This document shows, in pieces, positions 1-12,745 of a stretch of 64,000 nucleotides of DNA. Position 1 is the first letter of the stretch. Each line of letters starts with the position of its first letter. The DNA comes from Aplidium turbinatum (Eukaryota; Chordata; Ascidiacea; Aplousobranchia; Polyclinidae). The notes under the pieces are model-generated. The model had not been told where the DNA came from. It did not search any database and saw nothing but the letters and a program-made list of their open reading frames with translations. Location: assembly GCA_918807975.1 (NCBI GenBank), contig OU964918.1, positions 45,368,477 through 45,432,476 of the forward strand, read 5' to 3'. Made by a program: the position numbers and the translations under genes.

Positions 1-498
1 ACTTTGCCTTCAGAAAGGTTCGCAAACATTAAGCGAATGTCTTGAAAGGAAAAACTTGCTGGTCCCAATGCTTTTACAAACTATTTAGCAAGCCCAAGTT
101 TTGTATGTGAAGGTGAAGTAATACATTACTCCTTTCAATGAAGAGTACGTTTTTGGCATTGTGAAAGCCTGTGGTGAGTTCTTTGCGTAGCCTACTGACC
201 AGTCTTTTATCAAGCATTGTTGCTCACCTGCTCTTATTCAACAAATAGAGAAAACAAAAATGTTTGGTATAGCTGCCTTGCAAACTAAACAAGAAACCAA
301 TCATTTTAAAATCTCCACACACGTCCCAATTGTGGTTCTTGTATTGTGTAAGTCCAGCAATATTTTCAAAAATTCGCGATGTGCAATTTAGTAGCTTAAA
401 CCATGCAGCTTGGGCCACTGAGGCGCTTCATTTGCTTTTCAACTCTTTTTTTACAATACAATTTTGGTAAAGAGGTGACTTTCTTCAACCATAGACAG

Positions 499-890
499 AT
501 AAAACCAAGAAACCACACGGCATTTAACATCATAGCCTACATTAAACTGAACATAAACTACGAACGTTTTCGTCCATACACATGTTGGCCCTTTTCAAGT
601 AACGAAAAAATAACTGATTTTACATCTAGGCCTACATTGAAATAAATAACTGATCTACACAATGAATTGAAAAACGAAATGCATAAGAATGAAAAATCTG
701 CTTTGCCGTTTCAGTCTTATGCATTTCGTTTTTCAATTCATTGTGTAGATCAGTTATTTATTTCAATGTAGATGTAAAATCAGTTATTTTTTCGTTACTT
801 GAAAAGGGCTAACATGTGTATGGCCGAAAACGATCGTTATGTTCAGTTTAATATATTATGTTAAATGGCGTGTGGTTGCTTGGTTTTACC
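499..890. repeat. Foldback element, two ~180-bp inverted arms
   Basis: The left arm (about 499-688) and the right arm (715-890) are reverse complements around a spacer of about 26 bp. The arms are nearly identical except for small indels. Two of these are TA-flanked insertions present only in the left arm: TAGCCTA at 533-539 and TAGGCCTA at 627-634, where the right arm has a bare TA (769-770 for the second). Open frames across the arms are not conserved between them, so I read no protein here. It could be a foldback MITE or an inverted duplication. Confidence 0.85.
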
Positions 891-893
891 TTT

Positions 894-2537
894 TTTAAAA
901 ATTAAACCATCTAAAAAGTAAGTAATGTTTTTATTAAAAACATGCTAACCCTATCAATTGTAGGCTACACCATAAACTTCACTCGTCACTAACGTCCTCG
1001 CCTTCAACGGCTAAGCTAATAAATAACAAAGACTTAGCCACTAACTCTACTCCAAGAAATGTGGCCAGCGTAAACAGCTAAAATGTTGACCAATCACGTT
1101 TTAAAATTTTCACGTTGCCAATTTGTAGCTTTTCACCATCATCTAGTAAGTAAAAAAAATCTAGTAACTTAAGTGATGAAAAGGAATGATAAATGATTAA
1201 TGCAGATTGTGTGATAGGTCTATCAAACAGCACTTTAAAGAATGTTATAATCTCATTAATGAACAATATTTTGACTAATTTTCAAATAGGCTATCAATAA
1301 AAACATTTTTTGCCATATTTTCCAAATTATTGACACTAAACAAAAACTTAGCACCAGCGAACATATAGAAACACTGAATATGATAAATAAACAAAAAACT
1401 GTTGTCAGTGTAGCCTACCGATGGGAAATAACTTATATGACCAGTAGACTATAGCCTACTTTAGCATACTGACTGGCCACACCCTCAATATGAGGATTAG
1501 TTAGCCTCTACAATCAAGTGATGATACTTTCGATCACAAAGGCTAAAATGTCGCGGTAGATATTTTTTCCTGCTCAAAAACATGATCCTAGCTGGCCGGG
1601 CGTAAAAAACTTAAGCCCACTATGACGATATTGTAAAATGTTTAACGTAGCACAATGATTTTATGTTGCGTCCATTGAGAGAATAGGCAACAATCCACTT
1701 CCATTGTCACATGACATGCTTTTTCAGGACAGAGCTGCGTGCTAATCTGATTCAAGCCGTAAAATCCTCGTCTTCGAAATTTCTTGTAAAATGCTTGTTA
1801 TTTGTGAAATAGTAGGCAATTGGATTTCGAATTACGTGCACCTACAGCACTTGGTTCAAAACAATATTGTGTAGCCTACTTGCACTGCAGTTCACCATCC
1901 AGTGTAGCAAGTGGGAGTACCTTTGAACACCTAGAATTTTGTTGCAGCACAATGTGCCAATCTGAAAAACTTTTAGACGGTTTGACAGAATATTTGAAGT
2001 ATGCTCGCATGGTTGTTAGATTGTGGAAATCTTTTTTGACAGCTTAACCCTGGCATTTTACGTTTTATTTTAACAATATCAATCAAGCATTTGGCTGAAT
2101 AATTTTAAAACAATTTTTTAAAATCGCTTTGGTCTACTTCTGGTCGATAGAAAAAATGAAAATTTAATTCACAGAAGTAGCTTATAGCCTATGTGTTTTT
2201 TACAGGGATAGATTTTTAGCTGAAATGAAGCAAATCAGTGGCGCAGCGCAATTAGTTTTTGGGTGTGCACTTTTTCAGAAAACTGCTTAGTCTTGGCATA
2301 CTTTAATTTTAACAACAAGAAAATTACAAAGTGGAGCTGACTCAGTTAAATTGCACTTGGTTTTTTTTTAAATATAAGTAGCTAGACTAAAGTTTTCTGA
2401 AAAGCAGTTAACACCCACAAAAATGGTCACGTGACGTCGATGCTGTCTACTCTTTGAAGTTTGTTGCTATTCTTCTTCAACAAACATCTACAACTTATTA
2501 AGTGGAATTTGCTTATTCACGTTTAGTCATTTGGTAG
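894..2537. other. No gene recognised
   Basis: I see no supported gene, RNA or transposon ends here. The stretch is AT-rich and carries several TAGGCTA/TAGCCTA words (near 961, 1287, 1421, 1454, 1872 and 2174). A 75-codon open frame from 1820 has no recognisable domain and includes one of these words. Confidence 0.5.
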
Positions 2538-3167
2538 CAGAGGTGGGCAGTAACTAGTTACAAAAGTAACTAGTTACTGTAACTAGTTACTTTTTGAGTA
2601 ACTGTAACGGTAACTTCGTTACTATTTTCCAAAAGTAACGAAACGCGGTAACTAGTTCCTATTTTAGCACTTTTTCAACAGTTTACAAGTTACTTTTGTA
2701 TTGAAATTTCAGTTTTTAATTGCCGTTTATTTCTCTGCACGTGTTTGTGTCTTGCTTAGTGCGTGTTTGCTGCGTTTTGCGCAATAATGCATTTTTCTCG
2801 CAGATGTATCGGCACAGCACTGCGCATGCGCGGTTCTACTTTTGCTTTGTGGTCTGGTGGAGAAGGGTTGCCGTATTGGCGAATTTATCGCCAAAGTCAA
2901 GAAATCTGGCGATATTTTAAGACGTTTAGCTTCATATTTATGATTTGGCTCTTTTTTGGCGATTTTTGATAACTGATTTGGCTAAATTAATTGTTTTTGG
3001 CGATTAATCAATATGTAGGCTACCAAAGACAGGCAAGACACAACAATACAACAGGGTTGAACATTATAATAATATATTTTACATATTTACAAATGAGTTT
3101 AACAGTCAAACGTTTTCGGTTTAACTTAAGCCCTCATCAGGAAGCTGAAAATATTTATAAAAATGCA

Positions 3168-3302
3168 GTAAATTTCAACTTCTTGAAGGTAACTAACTAA
3201 CTGACCATAAGCATCAAGAAACACACAGCGATTAAAAGCAATTTGTTGATGCTTATAGTCAGTTAGTTAGTTAGTTACCTTCAAGAAGTTGAAGTTTATT
3301 GC
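3168..3302. repeat. Short foldback inside the hAT element
   Basis: Inverted arms of about 45 bp, built around ACTTCTTGAAGGTAACTAAC and its complement, surround a core of about 45 bp. It interrupts the upstream part of the hAT transposase remnant. It could be a very small MITE. Confidence 0.75.
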
Positions 3303-3889
3303 ATTTAGTGTAACGCTTGCAATGCCTCTAAAAAGATTGTCTGACATTAAAACCAGCAACAGCATTGCTGTTTGCTTGCCGTTGGTGGACGTTCTTGTGG
3401 AAAAGCAATTGAAGAAGCAAACTGCTCTGCTGAAGAGGGGAGTAGCAGAGATACTGAAGTGGATGGTGGTAGGTAGAGCCACGGAGGACTTTTTGCACCA
3501 CTTTACGCAAAAACTAAGAAACGAAAGCAATGCGCGTTGAATCTGTTACAGGAGTATTTGGAAGCGGACCCTGAGGACAAGTTAAGCGGATCCAGATTCA
3601 CAATTGGACCGATAAAAAACTGTTTTAAAAACATAACACTCCCATTCCGTCAAGTGCTGCAGTAGAAATATTGTTTTCATTGCAAGCACTTGTTCATCAC
3701 CAGACTTTATTCGTTCATCCCCGACGCCGACACACGCTCCATCGACCTGACACTACCAAGACAGGCATGGATGCGCCTCAACCGTCTCCATGTGGACGTC
3801 GGGCTTTTCCCCTCAACCATGCACCAATGGGAAATGGCCTCTTCCTCCTCCTGTGAATGTGGTGCCGAGGAACAGACCGCAGACCACAT

Positions 3890-5695
3890 TATTGATTGAT
3901 TAAATCTTTATCCTCGGACTGGAAAAGGCTTCAGGGGCGCCGGAAGCAGGGGGGCGAATGCCTCCCCTGCCCTCAATTTTTCTGCAGATGGAGAGGCAGG
4001 GGGGCAATGGTGCCCTTTTAAAGTCATGTAAGCTACTGCACATTTTGCAATATAACAATTTCTGCTATTCGCTTTTAGCCTAATTATAATCTTTCATTTT
4101 TGCCTCAAAATAATATTTACGGCACAAAATTTTGCAACACAGTACAGGCCTTAAAACTCGTTTTTTTTTTTCGACAGCCATCGTGGCCTAACGGGAGCTC
4201 CTTCTCGGCGGCCAAATCTGCGTGCTTGGAGGCCAAAATACAAAATAAAAATAACGATAGCACAAGTAAATAGAATTAAACTTGCAACAATGCTAAAATG
4301 ATCACTTAGCGTTGTTGAAGTCTGGGCCTGGGCGACGTCCTACAATAGAATCGCTGCACCACGCAATAACTGCTTTATCGGGATTGTAATCCAGTACTAT
4401 TCAAACGACACTCGCACGAGTGTCTCCAATGTGGCTGATTTTATAAAAGTTCGCTACTCCCCTAGAATTCTTTTTAGCAACGAAAAACAACGTTCGACAT
4501 GTGTTGACGATGACGGCAAGGTAATAAAATAAGTATTTCAATGATTAAAACATTACTTGTAGGCTTTAACTGCCCTTTATCAGAACTGACGAGTGCGTCA
4601 GTTTCTGTTCTGAACTTGCACTAGCAAGTGCGAAATATTTTTTCTGTTACATCTACTGACATCTGATCCTGTTGCCTTAGCAATTGAGGTTTTAGCTATT
4701 TCAATGATGTACATTACTAAAAGACATTACTAAAAGAAGCATAATTTTTGCAAAATATGATCAAAAAGTGTTTTCCCATTGATGTCAACTAACTTTGTTC
4801 TCCTTTTTAACAACGGTTCAATGTCCGACAACATCGAATCGACATAAAAACGACAATATTGCCAGCCGATGTAAATTAGCAATTCGGATTAAGACTTTGT
4901 TAAAATAAACGTCGGGAATTACAAACAAGACTTACAGCGCTGGCGATCGCAAATGGATATTCCATCAATAACAAATATTCCCCACACAATGCAACAGTGG
5001 CGATTATGACGCGCTGATCTAACTTTGCGTCACTCTTTGATACTGCATGTTTTCGACAGTTAATCCACGATCATTGTATTGCGAAATTAAATAATTGGCT
5101 AGGAGAGACCGGCGGCCAAACTTGGCCGATTGAGCAGGTAGCACCGGCGGTTCATTCAAGCACTACTTAGCGGCCATGGCCGCAGGCTGCTTTAAGGCTT
5201 GACAGTAGGTTACATCATTATAAAATAGCATGATGCCCTTCTTTGTATACCGGACACTTGTAGGCTATCATTACTCAATACATAGTGAGCTGATAGATTA
5301 GCATTATCGCTATGTCTTATCTTAAAACTTGAAAAAAAATTGGCCTTTTAGTAAACAAAAGTGCCCTTTTTTCGTAATCTTGCCCCCCCAGTCAAAAATT
5401 GTTCCGGCGCCCCTGCTTCTAGCAGAACTTAATCCTGGCAGTTTCGCATACTTGTAGACTAAAGGCTTTAAATCACTGACGCAAGCCCGGTCACCGAGGT
5501 TGACAGTGAAGTTTTCGATTGTTGAAGTCTCGTTGCCGGGAAATTATTCCATCTATTAGATGCCGCTAAATGGAGAGCAGTCCTTAACGTGCGTTGCTCA
5601 AGCGCATGCCCTGAGAATCGAACCAGTGCCGCTTGATCTTGAAGCTTCTTTGTTCCAGAAGTGACGCGCTAACCAATTGAACTATCGGGGCGGAC
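3890..5695 (-). mobile_element. SINE-A (tRNA-derived) split by a hAT
   Basis: The tRNA-like head lies at 5620-5695 on the minus strand (A box around AGTTCAATTGGTTAGCGCG, B box around GGTTCGATTCTCAGG). The body lies at 5416-5620, and the tail at 3890-3931 resumes on the other side of the inserted hAT copy. It belongs to the same family as the copies at 17169, 23066, 48518, 49600 and 52855. Confidence 0.85.
3932..5415. mobile_element. hAT-like element A, CAGGGGCGCCGG ends
   Basis: The ends are CAGGGGCGCCGGAA and TTCCGGCGCCCCTG. The first 200 bp and last 200 bp align closely with the copy at 54484-55889. I see no transposase in it. It is inserted in a SINE; the target duplication is not clear. 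It carries TAGGCTA at 5261-5267 where the sister copy has a plain TA (54774-54775). Confidence 0.88.
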
Positions 5696-6449
5696 ATCAT
5701 CAATGACTGTAACATCTTCAAGCCACCTATAACGGAGTGGAAGGTCTGCGTGTCATGAATGATAAAACCAAAGACTGGCTGCTCTTTAGTAGCCTTCCAG
5801 TGTAGTCCGGGAACATCGTAAATATAGGGCGGTAAAAGAATAGACTCTCGGCCCCAGAGGCTCACACGACGACGACGATTGGGCAAGGACATTTTAAAGC
5901 CCAAAAGGGCAAGCCTGAGTGACGAGCACTTTGAAATGCTCGTATTTCTCAAAGGAAATAAACAATTAAACATAGAAGCCACTGAGTATTTTTTTTTAAA
6001 TAAAACCTTGTTGGTTTTGTACTTGTGTTGTTATGTTAGCATGGATGGCTCTAAAACTATATATCAAACATTGCGGTTAAACTGGACTTGCATGCAGAGC
6101 TGGCCATGTGCAGAATTTTATGTTCAGATTTGTGAGTAACTGAAAGTAACTAGTAACTGCAACTATAGTAACAGTAACTAGTTACTTTTTAAAATCGGTA
6201 ACTGTAACGGTAACTCAGTTACTATTTTGGCCAAGTAACTGTAACTGTAACTCAGTTACTTTTGAAAGTAACTTTGCCCACCTATGTTTGGTAGTGCATA
6301 GTTTCGGGAAGCAAAATCATATCCTTTAACATATCATTGGCTACGGCAAATGGATTTCGACCCCAATTAACTGTGCGACTGAAACTTTGTGCTGATATCT
6401 GAAAACACATCTTTCCACCCAGATAGCAAAAAGTTGGTTGAACAACCGA

Positions 6450-6719
6450 CTTTGTGCAGCAAGAAACCTCAGGATCAAGCAGCACTGGTTCGGTTCTCGA
6501 GTTGTACGCTTGAGCAACGCATTGGAATGCTCTCTAGTCTCTATTTAGCGTTACCAAATCGAGGGACAAACTCATAGCCAAAAATACTTATTCTACAGTC
6601 GAAAAACTTCACTTTGCTAATCTCAGTAACCGGCCTGCGTCAGCGGTTCAAAGTCTCTACAAAAATGCGAAACTGCCAGGGATAACGCATTCCGAGGATA
6701 AAGATTCAAACAAACCAAC
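6450..6719 (+). mobile_element. SINE-A copy, degraded
   Basis: The B-box part (about 6475-6505, GGTTCGGTTCTCG) is followed by a body resembling the family consensus (AACTTCACTTTG, TAACCGGCCTGCGTCA, tail to CCGAGGATAAAGATTC). The middle is rearranged. Confidence 0.65.
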
Positions 6720-6928
6720 ATCAAGCAGTTATTTAACTCCCTCGTCGTTTCCAAATGCGGCTTTTTTAATAAAACAAAAGCAGTTTAAAATATTATATAG
6801 TTAATTATAGTTATCGTGCGGCACACCGGATAAGTAGAGCACTGTTTCAAATACGTGGTTGTTTAGCGTTGGCCTATTCACTTTTTTAACACTTTTATGT
6901 TTTTTATTTTACAAGCCCTTTATGCGAC

Positions 6929-8104
6929 CAGTGGCGGATTTAGGCCAAATTTTAGGGGGCGCCAAAGAAGTATGGAACAACCTCCCCGCAATGGGCTTGG
7001 GAAATTTTTTTGCGTTTTTATCAATAAAATTGCCTATCTAAGTCAGGTAGGCTACCAGTCATTCCCACATCACAAATCAACACCACAAGTGACAATCAGT
7101 AGGCTATACTTGTAAAGTTGAGGCAATGCCATAATGCCGCTCGTGGCAATTAAAAGCAATAACGAACGTGAAATGATAATTTAGGTATTTTCCACTAAAA
7201 CTTTAGGTTATACAACAGTGATTGCTCCAAGTGAATGAAAAGGGGTAACTACCAAAATCCATTTCAATAAATTACCAACCTAGAGTGCCTGAAGCTCACT
7301 AGTGCATAGCCCAAAAAAATGCATTATAAAAAACATTCAAACGGTGAGGCTTAGGTGTACTTAGTACAAGTGAGTGGTAGCCTACTCAGTTAAGATATTG
7401 CGAATAAAAAAATAATTCAAATATGAACAAAGCGCTTGCAGCAATAAGAGTCTACTATTTCTATTTTGTAGAATAAGCGAAATCGGGCCTATGCCCTAAC
7501 AGCAAAACAAAATATTGTAAACTGACAATGATGCAATTGAGCAAAAGAACGATACGATTAAACTACTCATGCTGATAATGTTGCAAAAACGTCTCAATAC
7601 GTAATTGTAATTTGTAACAACGTATAAAAATGACATTAGATTTCCTCAAACAAGTAATTCGATCACAAACATGTTTTGAATAAAATACGTAATAAATTTA
7701 GCAGAGATGTGTTCAAGACCAGATCCAGCTTTACTGTCCAAAAGGTTGATGTATGGCATTCCATCCTATCTCTCTGCCTAAACTGCCATAAAATTTGGAT
7801 TGCTACCATGCATTTTATTATTTAAACTTGAGTTTAAAAAAGTTTACTTATTACTATTAGTTATTAGGCCTAGTATTTTATATAATGTCCATTGTCTCTT
7901 GTATCGTTATCAGCGGTTATTCGCGGTTAGTAGGTCTACCTGCCGAGACTAAACATTATGCATTGTTTTACGTTAGTAAAATGGAAAGTTACAACTTAAA
8001 GTAGGCTATAGCATAAAAAGGAAATTTGCATGCAGACATAAAAAATAAATTGGAATTTTAGGGGGCGCCGCGGCGCCCCGGCGCCATAGGTAAATCCGCC
8101 CCTG
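6929..8104. mobile_element. hAT-type MITE, CAGTGGCGGATTTA ends
   Basis: The left end is CAGTGGCGGATTTAGG and the right end GTAAATCCGCCCCTG, each followed inward by a GGGGGCGCC-rich block. The 8-bp flanks TATGCGAC (6921-6928) and TATGCGAT (8105-8112) differ at one base. The interior of about 1.1 kb is AT-rich, carries TAGGCTA words and has no recognisable protein. Confidence 0.85.
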
Positions 8105-8437
8105 TATGCGATGTATTGCCTCAAACCATCTTGCTGATACTTTCTTGAGGTTGAGCCCGTGCCAACACAAGTGGAACCTCTTGAGACAGGCTTTACGGTC
8201 AATGTGGGCCTGTGTTCACGCAACAATGAGATTGTTCGAAACTACTCAAACTTTGGATGGACGAAACAAATATTCACTCTGTTAAAAGTTTTTGGTGCCC
8301 ATCGATTTTGGAAAGCCTAAAAAAAGTTGAATTGAAACAAAGCTTTGTTTCGAAATTGCCTGTTGGTTGTTTTCGAAAACTTGTTAGCCTGCAAATAGGC
8401 TACATTTGTTTTAGAACCTAGATTAACCTATTTTACT

Positions 8438-8516
8438 GTATGTACAATCTTTTGTACATACAGTAATTTTGAATTACAGTAATTTTGAATTACTGTATGT
8501 ACAAAAGATTGTACGA
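8438..8516. repeat. Inverted repeat / hairpin
   Basis: Arms built on ACTGTATGTACAATCTTT and its complement flank copies of CAGTAATTTTGAATTA. It could form a near-continuous hairpin of about 35 bp per arm. Confidence 0.8.
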
Positions 8517-9403
8517 TAGTTTTCAAAGTAGGCCTAGTGCTTTATGCTACATGGTGTTTAGCATCAAAAGTAATGCGTCGAAACTCGTGAGCTAGTTGTG
8601 ACCAACTGACCATGTCTATTTTTTATATTTGCTCTTTATTACTCCAGGCTCATATCTAAATGACACAGCTTGTCTAAACTAATCAATTGTTTGTGAAAGA
8701 ATAGTTTGTATGAAAATCAAGCATGCCATAAATCAATAAGCAAATTAATTTGAAGCTCTAACTTGCGGATGTTGTCATAATCCGATTAGGTTTTCTCAGT
8801 AACCTACTGGAGATAATGCTATTGTTCTCCATTTAGGCTAATCCATATAATCTAGCAAATGTAATACCTTTTACAATTACACAATTAGTGTAAGCAGTAT
8901 ACTTTCATACCCTTATCAATTAGTTCTTTTAAAAGAGTGTGGCCATTTTGTTGTTTATCCAAAGCACGAAATGAATTTCAGTATGTTGACTAACAATTAA
9001 ATAAATCGCGAATTTTTTTGCAGGTGTAGCCTACAGCGTAAACAGATTATCGAAAATAAGTAAATGGATAAAATATGATTATTAAAATTATATAACAAAA
9101 AAGAGCAAGTTATTTAAATGTTCTTACGGACGGCAATGAAAAACAATAGACTTTCGAGTGGGTGAAGCGATTCCCAGACACAAAAATCTGTCTGCAGAGG
9201 TCTGCATTACGTTGAATCAATGTAAAATTGACGGATTGTGCTGTCTGGATTGTACCAAGTTGTAAATTCGTACATATTATTGTTTCAGTTTTGTATTACA
9301 AAATTTGATATCTCAATTTTGCTTTAAAATAGGACCTTAACTGAACAAACTCCATAGATACTATAAAAATAAATCAGTTGTGCGGAGTTTATATTATAGG
9401 GAG
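8517..9403. other. No gene recognised
   Basis: An AT-rich stretch with no supported gene. It carries a few TAGGCCTA/TAGGCTA/TAGCCTA words (near 8530, 8833 and 9027). Confidence 0.45.
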
Positions 9404-9835
9404 CAATGCAAAGGATCACAAAGAAGTGAATATAAAAATAACAGTAACCTCTCAAGTACATGTAACTCCACGCAAAGTAAAATTTGCATGACTTTTAACT
9501 CTTTTATTTCTGTAATAATAATGTATAAAAAGAGATTCTTAAAAGTAACTACGGACAGTGGCCAATTTTTCGATCTTCCGATCTCTTCAGCGTAGTAAAA
9601 TGAAAGTGGAAAGTTGTCTTGAAGTTTTGAGATGATGGTTTCTAAATTTAATTTAATCAAATTTACATTTTTAGAGAAATAAAAGAGTCAAAAGTCACAC
9701 AGTACAAACTTCACTTTGTGTGGAGCTACATGTACTTGAGAGGTTACTGTTATTTTTTTATTCATTTGTTTATTTATGCATAACAGTTTGTATCTTCTGT
9801 GGATCCTTCTCTTGTATCATGGGCCAATCCAATAA
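9404..9835. repeat. Inverted repeat with ~90-bp arms
   Basis: The left arm (about 9404-9490) and the right arm (about 9712-9830) share ACCTCTCAAGTACATGTA and flanking sequence in opposite orientation around a 220-bp spacer. Open frames on both strands here are by-products of the repeat. Confidence 0.65.
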
Positions 9836-10232
9836 ATGTTTTCTGGTACACCCTCTCATTTTTTTGGATCAAAAGGAAGCTGGATTTGTTATTTTTGAAC
9901 CTTGCTGATTCCTATAATTTTGCAAATAAATGAAAAACTCACCTACAGAAATAAATAAATTTTGTTGTTTACATCGTTATGTAGATGTTCACATTTTTAC
10001 AAAAAAGTTAATATAAATAATCGGAGTGACAAGCAAAAAAAGTTCAGCTTGAAGGTTAGAAAAGAATACCAAAACTTAGTCAATCGTAAAAACCAAGTTT
10101 GTGAAGATTTCGAAAGGGCACGCAAATTTAACTTTAAAATTTAGCTCCAACAACCATGAAGTGAACGATGAATGAGAAAAATAAAAATAGTTTTGCCTTG
10201 GTTTCTGTCAGTGTTCACTGTTCAGTGAACAC

Positions 10233-10366
10233 CTGGTATAATTTCACTCTGCCAATCTCGGTAACCGGCCCTGCGTCAAAAAGCCTCCACAAGTATGCAA
10301 AACTACTAGGAATAACCTATCAAGACTTTGTGAGTCCGAGGATAATAATTCAAAACCAACCAACCA
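10233..10366 (+). mobile_element. SINE-A, 5'-truncated copy
   Basis: Only the body and tail of the SINE-A family are present (CACTCTGCCAATCTCGGTAA through CCGAGGATAATAATTC). The tRNA head is missing. Confidence 0.75.
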
Positions 10367-10777
10367 ATGTCCACTGGCAGCAGCGCTTCCACTTTTGTGG
10401 TAATTACCACAATTGTGGAATTTTCATCATGCTTGTGGTAAAAATGTGGTAATGAAAAATTTGTGGTAAAAATGTGGTAATATGGAAATTTTGTGTGGAA
10501 ATGTTGCCAAAATGTGGAAATTATAAATTTTGAAAATTTGACATAAAATGCTATCAATAAATAAGAGCATTTAAACTGTTGTCCTCCAAAATTGAACAGA
10601 TACCGGTATGCAAAAAACTACTTATAATAACATGTGACTATAGCATGTTCCGCTGTTTTCGGTTTGATTTTGGAATGCGTCCTGACTTTTGACTTTGAAG
10701 GTAGGGTGACCATGTGATCATATTCATAGTCAAGATGTCTTTCAGATTCTAGCTGCGGTGTCAAGTACAGTACTTTG

Positions 10778-11263
10778 CAGTGGCGTAGCCAGGGGGGGGG
10801 GGGGGGGTTGGAGGTTACAACCCCACCTTTGGCACGCATGTGACGTCACGATATTGAGAATGATGCTTTCAGTCTCTATGTCTCTAAAACAAAGTTTGCC
10901 TAATTTTAAACGAAACTGCATTAAAGAGCGAGTTTTGCGAATACTAAACATTCAAATATCTCAGCCAGGAATTAGCAACAAGAAAACATAGAGACTTAGC
11001 TTTATTATCGAAAAATGCCCAAGAAAACATGATCTTATTCTTTTGCTATGCCACCAGACAGCACCATTTTACAGGATTATTTATACCCACATTTTTGTTG
11101 AAAATGCTCTCAGAATGCACCAAATTTAAAGTAATTTTTCAAAATTTTCTGGGGAGGCCCCCCAGACCCCTCGCCGCTGGGTGTCGCCTTTGGCGAAGAG
11201 GCCGGCGGGCGAAGCCCGGCGGCCGTCAAAAACCCCCTTTCAAAATTCCTGGCTAAGCTACTG
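10778..11263. mobile_element. hAT-type MITE, CAGTGGCGTAGCC ends
   Basis: The termini are CAGTGGCGTAGCCAGG and CCTGGCTAAGCTACTG, with a perfect 8-bp target duplication GTACTTTG (10770-10777, 11264-11271). A homopolymer of about 15 G follows the left end. There is no coding capacity; a GC-rich inverted segment lies near 11150-11230. Confidence 0.93.
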
Positions 11264-11271
11264 GTACTTTG

Positions 11272-12490
11272 CTTTCTTATTTTGGACATTCTGTTAATAA
11301 ACTGAGTAGTTGTTTTAGGCCTTATTTTACACTATATAGTGTAAATATAACCAAATAATAGCGTTGCCGGATAAGGAATTCTGTCGTAATTTGAGAAAAG
11401 TTTAAAGCTGTTGAAAACAAAAACTTGCATTTTAGAAATTGTTTTAGTTCTGGGTAAAGATCAAAACCCTAACCTTATTCCTAAGTCTTACCTTAAACCC
11501 CTTACTAACTTTAATCCTAACTCTGACAACACCTGATAGTAACTATGGCAACAAGTGGGTAAAAATAGCCAGCACTGTGTTAATGTAAAAGTAAGTCGAA
11601 ATACGATGAAGATCGGGTAAAAAATCGCAGTAAAAAATGTGGTAATCTGAGGACAAATGTGGTAATACAAGTGGTAATCTAGCTTTGTAAAAGTGGAAGC
11701 ACTGACTGGCAGTCTCATGTAGCCTATCCGTGAACATCGCTGTACTATAACGACTTTCACGATGTATCCACAATAGTATGCTCTGTACATTGTGTTGAAG
11801 CCTATTCCTCGTACTTTAGCTTCTTCACCCAGTATGTCACTAATACAATTTTTTTAAGTTTCAATTCAAATAAATATGTTTAATCATGTAGTGCACTTGG
11901 TCGTCTATAAAAGTGTTTTCATTGACGCTTGTAAGTCGTTTTTGGCGTTAGCAATTTTGATCAGTTGCATCTCAAATGCTGCAGAAACTTCAATTAAGAA
12001 AGGAAATAAAACACTTTTCATTGCACGATGTTGGATTCTCGTTGTTAGCTGCTGTTTTATTTGTGCTAACTACCTATGGTGTTTTCTTTTATTCAATGAT
12101 TAGAATCCTAATAGTGCTCATTGCACAATAATTAATTAGTACTCTTGCTACCAGCACTGCCACACTTCTTTACTGCAGATTTCCGTGGGAATGCAAGCAA
12201 TTATGAAGACAATTAATTTTTTGACAAAGCTAATAAAACGTAGCTTGTTGAAAGATCATTTTGAAAATTACATCCGCTACATCAAATCAAACATACAGTA
12301 TTGTTCCTAGCAAAGATTTCAACGAAAACAAATTATATAAAAAAAATTATGCCAGCAGCTTGGTGGTACAATTGTTTGTTAAATGTTTATCTGCTTGAAA
12401 TGGTTTTATCTGTTTAACTTCATAAACAGCCAGCCTAACAGCATTGAGCACGTTGTTTTATTATATCAAACAGTCGAAATTTTACTTTTC
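11272..12490. other. Region upstream of the DMRT gene, no other gene recognised
   Basis: I see no supported gene. Degenerate CCCTAA-like words occur at 11466-11530. A 75-codon open frame at 11876 is rich in hydrophobic residues but has no recognisable family. The stretch nearest 12497 is the likely promoter/5' UTR of the DMRT gene, though I cannot point to a specific core-promoter element. Confidence 0.4.
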
Positions 12491-12496
12491 TTGGTT

Positions 12497-12745
12497 ATGA
12501 GTGGAAAAGAATATTTTAACAATACTGCAATTGCTGGTCAAAATGTGGCTTCCACTAGTTGGAACAGGGCAAGCAATGTTCCAGAAAGCGACCTACCAAG
12601 ACAGAGAACACCAAAGTGTGCAAGATGCAAGAATCACGGTGTGGTTAATGCACTAAAGGGACATAAAAAATTCTGTCGGTGGAAATCATGTACGTGTCCT
12701 AAATGTATTTTAATAGCAGAAAGACAAAGAGTGATGGCTGCACAG
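12497..12745 (+). CDS. DMRT exon 1: DM zinc domain
   Basis: The exon carries the paired CCHC/HCCC zinc ligands of a DM domain from residue 37 on, ending at the conserved [10 protein letters not shown] splice point. The donor is CAG|GTAAGC. The intron falls exactly inside the DM domain before VALRRQQ, a position I recall from other DMRT genes. Confidence 0.93.

Larger units (their letters stand above)
3680..5876 (+). mobile_element. LINE 3' end, C-terminal ORF2 fragment, split by a SINE
   Basis: Codons from about 3690 read as the C-terminal zinc-knuckle tail of a jockey/CR1-like LINE: LPRQAWMRLNRLHVDVG, then CECGAEEQTADHIID. After the SINE insertion the frame resumes near 5695 with DCNIFKPPITEWKV. 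It ends near an (ACG)n tail at about 5868. It is inserted in the hAT transposase between the codons for FSL and GKDIL. The RT core is absent, so this is a 5'-truncated copy. Confidence 0.75.
2538..6286 (+). mobile_element. hAT transposon (GTAACTAGTTAC ends), heavily nested
   Basis: The termini are CAGAGGTGGGCA on the left and a matching TGCCCACCTATG-type end on the right, flanked by the perfect 8-bp duplication TTTGGTAG (2530-2537, 6287-6294). Both ends carry many copies of the palindromic phrase GTAACTAGTTAC over 100-150 bp. Inside are fragments of a hAT transposase: about 3300-3660, then LSDEHFEMLVFLKGN at 5918-5962. The C-terminal dimerisation region is like those at 32830-32890 and 54410-54480. 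A LINE fragment, a SINE and a second hAT are nested inside it, so it is not active as it stands. Confidence 0.93.

Noticed and set aside
1820-2047. Small protein gene
   Set aside because: No recognisable domain, no splice context, and the frame contains a TAGCCTA word typical of non-coding DNA here.
11876-12103. Hydrophobic 75-residue protein
   Set aside because: Hydrophobic frames are common in AT-rich DNA, and no family or splice evidence supports it.
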